A DNA stretch of 64,000 nt from Shewanella vesiculosa (lineage in GTDB: Bacteria > Pseudomonadota > Gammaproteobacteria > Enterobacterales > Shewanellaceae). Under the pieces are notes generated by a model, which had not been told where the DNA came from, ran no database searches, and was given only the letters and a program-made list of their open reading frames with translations. Both the position numbers and the translations under genes were made by a program. The stretch spans positions 1,550,001-1,614,000 of the forward strand of contig NZ_CP073588.1 in NCBI RefSeq assembly GCF_021560015.1, read 5' to 3'. Shown piece after piece: positions 32,201 through 40,360 of this stretch. Positions within the stretch are counted from its first letter, which is position 1. Each line of letters opens with the position of its first letter.

Positions 32201-32627
32201 TAAGACTCAACTGCGTACTATTTAAACTCAAAGCCACATTTAAGGATGTTTTTGCTGTATTTACGAACAAAAACGGCCAACTACAGCAGACCTTGAATAT
32301 ATTTTCCCTGCCTATAGAAGGCTTAAGATGTGCTTCATTGAGATTTAAGTAGCTAATTTGGCTTGTTGAGGCTAAATATTTACTCAAGCAAGGTTAATAC
32401 AGTGTTAACTCAACTGTATATTCGTCTCAACACACAAGATATAGGTATTTTTAATTTTACTGCCAGCAAAAGCAAAACGAAGAAAGCGGTTTATAGATGA
32501 ATAACAGTCAACCGATGTTCATATATAAGTAGGTTAATGCTTATATATGAACAGGTAGGAGATATTTTTTTGCTTATCGGCAATAAACAGACACTTTCGT
32601 TTATCGGTTTGATGAGGGATTTGTAGA
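32201..32627. other. rrn upstream region with a perfect palindrome
   Basis: 427 bp between the rrn promoter and gmhB, both on the minus strand. At 32517-32552 GTTCATATATAAG and CTTATATATGAAC form a 13-bp perfect inverted repeat with a 10-base spacer. It has no U-run and no GC, so it is not a terminator; a dimeric regulator site or a recombination point is possible. No real ORF is seen. Confidence 0.6.
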
Positions 32628-33185
32628 CTATGACAGTAATTGATTTAATAAACTCGGTACATCAGCAATGCTATCAACCACGGCACTAGCAAGATTAATA
32701 CCCGCTTCATCGACTACTTTACCTGAGCGAACCAAAATAGTGGTATTGATTCCAGCGGCTTTTGCTGCGCGCATATCATCAGCCTTATCCCCAACCATCA
32801 CTGATTGGCTCATGTCTATTTTCAAGAATTCAGCGGCAGTGGTCAACATACCTGGTTTCGGTTTACGACACTCACAATCTTGCTTGTATTCGCCTAGGCC
32901 TTTTTCTGGATGATGTGGGCAATAATAAATACCATCAAGATCGACACCTTTATCGGCAAAGTTCCAATCCATCCATTCTGTTAAATGATGAAAATCATCT
33001 TCACTGTACATGCCACGAGCAATACCAGATTGGTTGGTGACAACGACTAATAGGTAACCCTTTTGCTTTAACGCTAAACACGCTTCAAATACACCCTCTA
33101 TATATTCAAACTCGTCCACAGTATGGACATAACCATTGTCTTTATTGATCACGCCATCACGATCGAGAAATACTGCTTTATTCAA
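32628..33185 (-). CDS. gmhB: D-glycero-beta-D-manno-heptose-1,7-bisphosphate 7-phosphatase
   Basis: This 185-residue cytoplasmic HAD-superfamily phosphatase makes heptose-1-phosphate for the lipopolysaccharide inner core. HAD motif I is FLDRDGVIN with nucleophile Asp8 and Asp10; motif II is VVTNQSGIARG; the zinc-binding loop CPHHPEKGLGEYKQDCECRKP has the Cys and His ligands; motif IV is MVGDKADDMRAAKAAGI. Length agrees with E. coli GmhB (191). ATG 33185 is preceded by AAGGAGTGTTAG, a very strong ribosome site. Confidence 0.95.
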   Translation of the reverse strand: MNKAVFLDRDGVINKDNGYVHTVDEFEYIEGVFEACLALKQKGYLLVVVTNQSGIARGMYSEDDFHHLTEWMDWNFADKGVDLDGIYYCPHHPEKGLGEYKQDCECRKPKPGMLTTAAEFLKIDMSQSVMVGDKADDMRAAKAAGINTTILVRSGKVVDEAGINLASAVVDSIADVPSLLNQLLS

Positions 33186-33375
33186 TCTAACACTCCTTAA
33201 ACGCTATACTGGGCTGATTATCCCATTGAGATGAATTTGGGGCCAGACAATCTGGATATTTTTATTAATTTGTTTAATTACCACCTTTATATGCATAATT
33301 GTATAGGTTTCACTTTATAAAGCGGCCTCTAAGCGGTACCCTTGCTCGAAGATATTAGTGATTATTATAGAATAC

Positions 33376-34050
33376 ATGAGCAATATACCTCCTATTATTC
33401 ATAAAACTCGAACGCAACTTGTTGTTGAGGCGCTTCGTGAACAGATCCTTTCTGGTGATATTCAGGGAGGTGAACCGCTTCGACAATCTGCTATCGCAGA
33501 GCAATTGAACGTGAGTCGCATTCCTGTGCGTGAAGCTCTAGTACAATTAGAAGCAGAAGGTTTAATCAATTTCGAACCACATAAAGGTGCAACCGCAACT
33601 CTGTTATCAGTTGAGCAAGTCACTGAGTTATTTGAATTACGTGCAATGATAGAATCAGATTTATTAGCTAAGGCAATTCCTAAATTGTCTGATAATGATC
33701 TTGCTGAAGCTGAAATGGTGCTCGTTCAACTTGAGTTAGCATTTACACTGAAAGAGTCTGTGGCCAGTTGGAGTGAACTGAATACAAGATTTCATACTCG
33801 TTTATACCAAGCGGCTAATCGCCCTCATACAATGGATGTGGTAAACGGTCTAAACACGAATTGTGATCGCTATATTCGTCTACAGTTGCTGTTTACTGGT
33901 GGGATCCCTATCGCTGAAAGAGAACATAGAGTGTTACTTGAGTTATGCAAGAATCGAGATATAGAAAAGGCGACAACTTTATTGCGAGAGCATATTCTGC
34001 ATGCCTCTGATTCAATAAAGAAATTAGTAGAACAAAAAATTAAGTCATAA
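33376..34050 (+). CDS. GntR family regulator (FCD domain)
   Basis: The 224-residue protein has an N-terminal winged helix-turn-helix (VVEALREQILSGDIQGGEPL, QSAIAEQLNVSRIPVREALV, GLINFEPHKGATATLL) and a C-terminal FCD ligand-binding domain (LFELRAMIESDLLAKAI, then the metal-binding HTRLYQAANR and REHILHA histidines). FCD regulators usually bind organic acids or acyl compounds. The gene lies 133 bases before a FabH-type ketosynthase on the same strand and may regulate it, though that is inference. ATG 33376 is chosen; a GTG at 33358 would add six residues. Confidence 0.88.
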   Translation: MSNIPPIIHKTRTQLVVEALREQILSGDIQGGEPLRQSAIAEQLNVSRIPVREALVQLEAEGLINFEPHKGATATLLSVEQVTELFELRAMIESDLLAKAIPKLSDNDLAEAEMVLVQLELAFTLKESVASWSELNTRFHTRLYQAANRPHTMDVVNGLNTNCDRYIRLQLLFTGGIPIAEREHRVLLELCKNRDIEKATTLLREHILHASDSIKKLVEQKIKS

Positions 34051-34182
34051 AAACAATAATAAATCTTAGTTATGGCTATTAAAAATAATGAATACCAAGA
34101 GTTTAGCTTAAGCTCGCTTAATACCTAGCACTTGATATTGTGAATAAATTTAATTAACGATTGAACGTATTGAGAGAATTTT

Positions 34183-35265
34183 ATGCAGTATGCACATATT
34201 ACCGGTTGGGGTAAGTCCGTTCCGCCAGCAACATTAACCAATGCTGATTTAGCGACATTCATGGAAACAACGGATGAATGGATTAAAACTCGCACAGGGA
34301 TCAGTCAGCGTAACATTAGTCACGTTAACACTTCTGAAATGGCATCGGTTGCAGCTAAGCATGCACTTGCGGCTGCAGGAATCGACGGTAGTGAGTTAGA
34401 TTTAATTATTTTAGCGACTGCAAGCCCTGATACCTTGATCCCTAATATTGCTTCAACGGTACAAGCCAATATTGGCGCTACATGTGGTGCATTTGATATC
34501 AATGCCGCATGCAGTGGCTTTTTGTATGGTGTGGGTTTAGCCAGCTCAATGATCAAAAGCGGCCAAAGTAAGAAAATTCTGATCATCGGTGCTGAACGTC
34601 TGTCTTTTTACCTTGATTGGTCTCGCCGTGAAACCGCAGTGTTATTTGGTGACGGTGCTGGCGCAGTTGTTCTTGAAGCAAGCGATCAGCCGGGCGGCGT
34701 ATTAGGTTATGAGTTAAATAATGACCCTGAAGGGCGAGATATTTTAAAGTCTAACTTTGGCACCCAAATGGATAGATTTGATAACGATTCGTTAGATTTT
34801 TATATCCACATTAATGGTCAAGATGTGTTCAAGCGTGCGATTCATGGCATGGGAAGCTTAAGTGCTAAAGTACTCGAAAAATGTAACACCAATATAGATG
34901 ATGTCGATTTTGTTATCCCGCATCAAGCTAACGAGCGAATTATCGATACGTTAGTGAGCCGGATGAAAATCCCTAAAGAAAAAGCGTTCGTTAATATCGC
35001 TGATTATGGCAATACTTCTGCAGCCACCATCCCTATCGCTATTTGTGATGCATTATCTCAGGGCAAAATTGTCCCAGGACAAACGATTTTATCATGTGCA
35101 TTTGGCGCAGGATTAACTTCTGCTGCATTACTATTAAAGTGGGGTGAACGAACCACACCAATTAATACTAGTGATGCTGAATTACCCCCTTGCGATAAAA
35201 CGGCACTTGAATTAATTAAGCCTGCGGTTGATTACTTTTTCAATAAAGCGAAAGACGCTGAATAA
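34183..35265 (+). CDS. 3-oxoacyl-ACP synthase III (FabH-like ketosynthase)
   Basis: This is a 360-residue thiolase-fold enzyme that condenses an acyl-CoA with malonyl-ACP. The catalytic triad is complete: Cys110 in NAACSGFLYG, His about 247 in IPHQANERI, Asn about 277 in DYGNTSAATIP. An active-site loop TGISQRNI and GDGAGAVVLE also fit. It is longer than E. coli FabH (317), with a C-terminal tail of about 30 residues, so it is probably a second FabH type and not the main initiator. A GntR regulator precedes it and a terminator follows at once, so the two form a short unit of uncertain substrate. Confidence 0.9.
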   Translation: MQYAHITGWGKSVPPATLTNADLATFMETTDEWIKTRTGISQRNISHVNTSEMASVAAKHALAAAGIDGSELDLIILATASPDTLIPNIASTVQANIGATCGAFDINAACSGFLYGVGLASSMIKSGQSKKILIIGAERLSFYLDWSRRETAVLFGDGAGAVVLEASDQPGGVLGYELNNDPEGRDILKSNFGTQMDRFDNDSLDFYIHINGQDVFKRAIHGMGSLSAKVLEKCNTNIDDVDFVIPHQANERIIDTLVSRMKIPKEKAFVNIADYGNTSAATIPIAICDALSQGKIVPGQTILSCAFGAGLTSAALLLKWGERTTPINTSDAELPPCDKTALELIKPAVDYFFNKAKDAE

Positions 35266-35305
35266 GCCTTATTGAGTTAACTTAAATTAACTTAAGCGTT
35301 AAAAT

Positions 35306-35332
35306 AAGCCAGTCTAGATGACTGGCTTTTTA
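35306..35332 (+). terminator. terminator of the FabH-like gene
   Basis: AAGCCAGTC and GACTGGCTT pair around TAGAT and are followed by TTTTTAG. It lies 40 bases past the stop codon and 6 bases before the end of the convergent exonuclease gene. Confidence 0.85.
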
Positions 35333-35337
35333 GTGTG

Positions 35338-36027
35338 TTAGCGCAGCACATTAATTAAGTCTTTTACCGATAGTTTTTTTACATCGCCTATTGCAGCGAC
35401 CTGAGCCAAGAGTAATTCAGCACAGGATAATGCATCTATAAGCGCATTATGCGCCGAATAAACAGGTAAACGGTAACGTTCACGACTGGCACCTAAACGT
35501 AACGATCCTTCTTTTAATACCGAATGTTGCATTAAACAGCGTTTTTTTTCTATGGCGAGGGTGTCGATAAACACCATAGGAATAGATTGACCAAAACAAC
35601 GGATTAATTGCTGTTGAATGAACTCGATGTCCAGTGGTGCATGATGCGCCACCAAAATATAACCTTTCGTTTGTGTGAGAAACCATTCCATCGCGTCTTG
35701 AATAGATAACGCCATATGCAATTGATTATCGACAATACCATGAACCGTCGCGCTGTGACCGACACTACCACTGATAGCAATCATCATATGTTGTGCCTTT
35801 TCAAGCGGGATCACCCCGTTGATAATAGGTACCATACCAATACTGATGACTTGATCGCCAATAGGATTTAAGCCGGTCATTTCAAGATCAATCGCCATTA
35901 AGGGGGCGTCGAGAAATGGTTGTGTTAATGCTGGGATAATTGCGTCTAAGTAAGTATCGAGTGGCGAAGGCAGTATGGCCATTTTTTTACGCCACAATAT
36001 GGCTTTTATCCACCACAGATTAACCAC
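35338..36027 (-). CDS. DEDD 3'-5' exonuclease (DnaQ/RNase T-type)
   Basis: The 229-residue protein has the DnaQ-like exonuclease fold: motif I LMAIDLEMTGLNP with Asp and Glu, motif II around HHAPLDIEF with Asp, and motif III YSAHNALIDALSCAEL with His and Asp. This is the DEDDh type that trims DNA or RNA 3' ends with two metal ions. Its GTG start at 36027 overlaps the TAG of the upstream CBS-domain gene by one base (TAGTG), with GGAG placed just before, so translational coupling is likely. The pair is a common Shewanella/Vibrio arrangement, though why the two work together is not known. Confidence 0.88.
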   Translation of the reverse strand: MVNLWWIKAILWRKKMAILPSPLDTYLDAIIPALTQPFLDAPLMAIDLEMTGLNPIGDQVISIGMVPIINGVIPLEKAQHMMIAISGSVGHSATVHGIVDNQLHMALSIQDAMEWFLTQTKGYILVAHHAPLDIEFIQQQLIRCFGQSIPMVFIDTLAIEKKRCLMQHSVLKEGSLRLGASRERYRLPVYSAHNALIDALSCAELLLAQVAAIGDVKKLSVKDLINVLR

Positions 36028-37874
36028 TAAAAACTCCTTAGAAACTTAAGCTTTATGCCCGCTTGAGCATCATGAACCACCTTAAAAGCATCCCGTAATT
36101 GGTGGCGCATTAACGAAGAGAGATGTTGTGGTTTTAGAAAGTTATTCACCGGCAGATTATGGGTTGCTTGGTAACCTTGATTCGATAAACGCATATGCGC
36201 AATAAACTCATGTGCATCAGCCAAATTAAGTGCATCTTTGCGATTAATAATATTCGCATCCATTAACGCCCTGATCCGCTTGGCGGTATTCACCTCTTTA
36301 ATACCCGCACTCAATGCATATACTCTGGCAATATCATTAATAAGCGCACTGCCCTTGTGCTTTAAATCCATGCCTTTGACTTCACTGCCATCACGCTCAA
36401 GAACAAACTTTCTAAAAAAACCCAGTGGAGGTGATTCCGTTAAGGAATTCCCCGCCATACCGGCAAGGAAAATATCGTTGTCTTGTGTTGATGCTAACAC
36501 CGAATCTTGTAATTCATTGAATAGGTTTAACGGACCGAACACAGGTCGCATATCGAAAAAGATGCTTGCATGCATTAATGCTTTTGGTTCTGGGGTATTA
36601 ACCCATTGCGAAAAAAGCCCTTTCCATTTAACAAGGGATATTCGCCACTTGGGGTTTTGCGCCATAATATCGCCTGGACAATAAATATAACCACATTCAT
36701 CTAAGCCCTTACACACAGCTTTGGTTAACGTGTCAAAATAAGCTGCGGCAAACTCATCAGGTTCATGGGCCAGTAATAAACCATTATCTTGATCTGAACA
36801 AGCGACTTGATCTTGGCGACCTTGTGAACCAAACGCTAACCAACAAAATGCCATTGGCGCTTGGCCTAAAATTTGTTGATTAAGCTCAATCAGTCTGCGG
36901 GTTAATGCATCGGTTACTGAGGTTAGCACACGGCCAATCTCTTCAGCTCTAGCATCGGCACTGATGAGGTTTTGCAACAACAAGGGGATTTGTTTACTCA
37001 CGTGAATAAGCTTTTCTATGCTGCCTTGGCGGCCAATTTCGCCAATTAACAGCAAAGGCTGTGAGCTTTGTGAACGCAAAATATCAGTACTGGTGATCAT
37101 CCCGAGCGCTTGGCTGCCTTCTACCACAGGCAAATGATGAATATTATGTTCACTCATCGCCAACATGGCTTCAAATACTAATGCATTGGCATGGGTTGTG
37201 ACTGGATTAATTGTCATGGCTTGACTCACCAGAGCATTAAAATCTAACCCTTCGGCAATGATCCGATTACGCAGGTCTCTGTCGGTTAAAATCCCGGTTA
37301 ACTTTTGATTATCGATCACTAATACCGATGATACCCGATGTTCTCGCATCAGTTTGGCTGCATCCATCACACTGGCGTTAGCATCAATAATAATCGGCCT
37401 AGATGACATAATAGAAGTGATGCGGCTCGTAGTGGTCAGGTCTTTGGCGGTAAATTTAGCTTCATTACGTAAACGATTAGCAAAAGCGCGGGCAAAAAAC
37501 TGATCAAAACTGCGATGATCAGATCTCAACTTGGCAAATACAGATTGTGGTAAATGATAAACTAAACTGTCTTCAAGAATGGCCACTTTATTAACCACTT
37601 TTTCACCCGATAGCAAAGTAGAAAAACCAAAGCACTCACCTTCGCCAACACGGTCGACCAACACACCTTCAGGATCGCGAACTTCAAATGCGCCGCTGCG
37701 CACCAGATATAATTTGGGGTTATCTTTGTCAAACTCAACAAATGCAGACGCTTTACTGTAATAACCCACAGTAATTTTTTTGGCACAATATTGAATGAGA
37801 TCTCGAGGAAGCGTATCAAAAGGAGAATGGAGCGCTAAAAACTGCTCTACAGGTTGTAACTCGCTGGCATCCAT
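36027..37874 (-). CDS. cNMP-binding/CBS/DUF294 nucleotidyltransferase protein
   Basis: This 615-residue cytoplasmic signalling protein has: a cyclic nucleotide-binding beta-barrel at about 20-130 (YLVRSGAFEVRDPEGVLVDR, GEGECFGFSTLL); two CBS domains at about 170-285 (VSSVLVIDNQKLTGILTDRD, HHLPVVEGSQALGMITSTDI); a GlnD-like nucleotidyltransferase domain with GSQGRQDQVACSDQDNGLLL, bearing the metal-binding Asp pair; and a C-terminal DUF294 substrate-binding domain. CBS pairs bind adenylates, so it may couple energy state to a nucleotidylation reaction. The target is unknown. It sits 129 bases past actP, on the same strand, but a terminator lies between. Confidence 0.9.
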   Translation of the reverse strand: MDASELQPVEQFLALHSPFDTLPRDLIQYCAKKITVGYYSKASAFVEFDKDNPKLYLVRSGAFEVRDPEGVLVDRVGEGECFGFSTLLSGEKVVNKVAILEDSLVYHLPQSVFAKLRSDHRSFDQFFARAFANRLRNEAKFTAKDLTTTSRITSIMSSRPIIIDANASVMDAAKLMREHRVSSVLVIDNQKLTGILTDRDLRNRIIAEGLDFNALVSQAMTINPVTTHANALVFEAMLAMSEHNIHHLPVVEGSQALGMITSTDILRSQSSQPLLLIGEIGRQGSIEKLIHVSKQIPLLLQNLISADARAEEIGRVLTSVTDALTRRLIELNQQILGQAPMAFCWLAFGSQGRQDQVACSDQDNGLLLAHEPDEFAAAYFDTLTKAVCKGLDECGYIYCPGDIMAQNPKWRISLVKWKGLFSQWVNTPEPKALMHASIFFDMRPVFGPLNLFNELQDSVLASTQDNDIFLAGMAGNSLTESPPLGFFRKFVLERDGSEVKGMDLKHKGSALINDIARVYALSAGIKEVNTAKRIRALMDANIINRKDALNLADAHEFIAHMRLSNQGYQATHNLPVNNFLKPQHLSSLMRHQLRDAFKVVHDAQAGIKLKFLRSF

Positions 37875-37956
37875 TAATTAATTCCCTATGGTACATGGGT
37901 TAACACTTTCACTATAGCAAAGCATTTCACTTAACGCCTATAGGACTAAAGCCCAA

Positions 37957-37983
37957 CAAAAAGAGCGCCGAAGCGCCCTTTCT
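37957..37983 (-). terminator. actP terminator with UUCG loop
   Basis: Minus strand GGGCGC-TTCG-GCGCTC then TTTTTG. The UUCG tetraloop makes a very stable small hairpin, 20 bases past the actP stop codon. Confidence 0.87.
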
Positions 37984-38002
37984 AAGCTGTATTGATTATA
38001 AC

Positions 38003-39721
38003 TTAGTGATCGTGAGCTTCACCCGATCCTTTAGGGAAACGAATCGACTCTACCATCGCCACTATTTCATCAGGAATTTTAGTGGTAACTTTACTCACAG
38101 CAAAAGCCACGACAAAGTTGACTATCATTCCCATCATTCCAATACCTTCTGGTGAAATACCAAATAACCAGTTTTCAGATGTATTAGCTGCTGGATTAAT
38201 AAACTTAAAGTAAGCGATATAAGCCGCAGTAGATAATAAGCCGATAACCATACCCGAAATAGCCCCTTCTTTATTCATGGTTTTAGAGAAAATACCCATG
38301 ATAATAGCTGGGAATAACGATGCAGCAGCTAGACCAAATGCAATGGCGACAACCGCGGCAACAAAGCCTGGTGGATTAATACCAAAGTAACCAGCCATAA
38401 CAACCCCAAAACCTGCGGCTATTCGTGCATACATTAACTCTTTCTTGTCCGAAATGTCTGGCATCAGATTTTTCTTGAGTAAATCATGTGAAACAGACGT
38501 TGAAATAACCAGTAATAAACCCGCAGATGTTGACAATGCTGCAGCTAAACCACCCGCAGCAACTAAAGCAATCACCCATGCTGGAAGGTTAGCAATTTCA
38601 GGCGTGGCCAACACAATGATATCTCGGTCAATGTTCATTTCATTTTTTTCACCATTGGTGTAAAAAATCTTGCCATCATTGTTCTTGTCTTCCCACTTGA
38701 TTAAACCAGTTTTTTCCCAGTTTTTAATCCACTCAGGTGCAGTTTCATAAGGAACACCGGTAGAATCTGGTCCATTAATGGTTTCAATCATGTTTACGCG
38801 TGAGAAAGCAGATAATGCAGGAATTGTAGTGTACATAATAGCGATAAACACTAATGCCCAACCAGCTGATATACGTGCATCTTTCACTTTAGGAACAGTA
38901 AAGAAACGCACAATAACATGCGGTAATCCTGCTGTACCAAACATTAACGCGCCAGTGATAAAGAACACATCGATCATGCCTTTAGAACCTTCGGTATATT
39001 GGGAGAACCCAAGCTCTGCCGATAATCCATCTAGTTTATCGAGTAAATATACCCCCGTACCATTACCCGCGGCGTCGATCATCTCAGCACCGAAACCAAT
39101 TTGTGGGAAAATATGACCTGTCATCATTACCGAAATAAAGATAGCTGGAACCATAAAGGCAAAGATAAGTACGCAGTACTGTGCAACCTGTGTGTAAGTA
39201 ATCCCCTTCATGCCACCCAATACTGCATAAAAGAACACCACCGCCATACCAATATATACGCCAGTTTCTACGTCAACCTCTAGGAAGCGAGAGAACACCA
39301 CGCCAACACCACGCATTTGCCCTGCAATATAAGTAAAGCAAATAAAGATGGCACAAATCACTGCTACCGTACGTGCTGTTTGAGAGTAATAACGATCACC
39401 AATAAAATCAGGAACAGTAAATTTACCAAATTTACGTAAGTAAGGTGCCATGCACAAGGCTAATAGCACATAACCACCAGTCCAGCCCATAAGATACACT
39501 GAACCATCATAACCAGTAAAAGACACAATACCGGCTAATGAAATAAATGATGCAGCTGACATCCAATCTGCTGCTGTTGCCATACCATTCAACACAGGGT
39601 GAACGCCACCGCCTGCAACATAAAACTCTTTGGTTGAACCTGCTCGAGACCAAATGGCGATCCCGATGTAAAGCGCGAAAGTTGCGCCAACAATTAAATA
39701 CGTAAGTGTTTGAACATCCAT
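38003..39721 (-). CDS. actP: cation/acetate symporter ActP
   Basis: This 572-residue sodium:solute symporter (SSS family) takes up acetate and glycolate. About thirteen membrane helices are visible, starting TYLIVGATFALYIGIAIWSR, with the family block GGVHPVLNGMATAADWMSAASFI and GAISGMVIGLL. Two extra loops, LLDKLDGLSAELGFSQYTEG and the charged KWEDKNNDGKIFYTNGEKNE, make it longer than E. coli ActP (549). It follows the DUF485 gene with 11 bases between, in the yjcH-actP order. In E. coli acs precedes these two; it is not in this window. Confidence 0.93.
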   Translation of the reverse strand: MDVQTLTYLIVGATFALYIGIAIWSRAGSTKEFYVAGGGVHPVLNGMATAADWMSAASFISLAGIVSFTGYDGSVYLMGWTGGYVLLALCMAPYLRKFGKFTVPDFIGDRYYSQTARTVAVICAIFICFTYIAGQMRGVGVVFSRFLEVDVETGVYIGMAVVFFYAVLGGMKGITYTQVAQYCVLIFAFMVPAIFISVMMTGHIFPQIGFGAEMIDAAGNGTGVYLLDKLDGLSAELGFSQYTEGSKGMIDVFFITGALMFGTAGLPHVIVRFFTVPKVKDARISAGWALVFIAIMYTTIPALSAFSRVNMIETINGPDSTGVPYETAPEWIKNWEKTGLIKWEDKNNDGKIFYTNGEKNEMNIDRDIIVLATPEIANLPAWVIALVAAGGLAAALSTSAGLLLVISTSVSHDLLKKNLMPDISDKKELMYARIAAGFGVVMAGYFGINPPGFVAAVVAIAFGLAAASLFPAIIMGIFSKTMNKEGAISGMVIGLLSTAAYIAYFKFINPAANTSENWLFGISPEGIGMMGMIVNFVVAFAVSKVTTKIPDEIVAMVESIRFPKGSGEAHDH

Positions 39722-39732
39722 CTTAGTGCCCC

Positions 39733-39999
39733 TTAGTCTTCCTGAACATTGTATTTTTTGTCTAATGCATTAGCTTTCGCCACATAAACAAAAATCAGCG
39801 CCACGAATACATACATTGCACCCTGCTGCGCAAACCAGAAACCCAATTTGAATCCCATAAAGGTAAATTCGTTTAACACATCTACTAATATAACGCCGCA
39901 GCCAAATGACACTGCAGCCCAAATTGCAAGCAAACTAAGTACTAAACGTAAATTCTCACGCCAGTAACCCGCTGCCTTATCGTTATTTTCAAAACTCAT
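39733..39999 (-). CDS. yjcH: DUF485 membrane protein YjcH
   Basis: The 88-residue protein has two membrane helices (about residues 17-39 and 46-72) and the DUF485 pattern WRENLRLVLSLLAIWAAVSFG then FTFMGFKLGFWFAQQGAM. In E. coli it is cotranscribed with actP and probably helps its transport; here the two genes are 11 bases apart. GGGGAGTCGCA precedes the ATG, a good ribosome site. Confidence 0.92.
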   Translation of the reverse strand: MSFENNDKAAGYWRENLRLVLSLLAIWAAVSFGCGVILVDVLNEFTFMGFKLGFWFAQQGAMYVFVALIFVYVAKANALDKKYNVQED

Positions 40000-40360
40000 T
40001 GCGACTCCCCTATGTTATTTTTTGTAAAGTCATTGTTAATTTAGCAACTCAGGGGGGCACCACAATCAAGACCTTAGTCGTACTTGATCAATAAAAACTC
40101 TGGCTAATATTATAAAACACTTATATATCAATGTAATAGAGAAAATAAAAACCAGAAAAACATGTTGTCCACGCCACGAAGTTAGACCAAGGTCGAACAA
40201 AAAGACATCTTTGTGGAGTCTGTGCGCTGCATCACGAAAGGCAAAAATAAATATTTGATAGCAAAAAAAATTTTGTTTGCGTTGAAAATAGTTCTATTTC
40301 CTGAGATAAGTGTTCTTAAAGGAATAAGTCTATCTAAAATACAGATAATAAGGATATTTT
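40000..40360. other. 361-bp divergent promoter region, possible CRP site
   Basis: AT-rich DNA between yjcH (-) and the diguanylate cyclase gene (+). TGTGCGCTGCATCACG at 40221-40236 matches the CRP half-sites TGTGA-N6-TCACA at eight of ten places, and CRP is known to control yjcH-actP in E. coli. No terminator and no ORF are seen. Confidence 0.4.

Noticed and set aside
32148..32387. 79-residue minus-strand frame
   Set aside because: It overlaps the rrn promoter and has no ribosome site.
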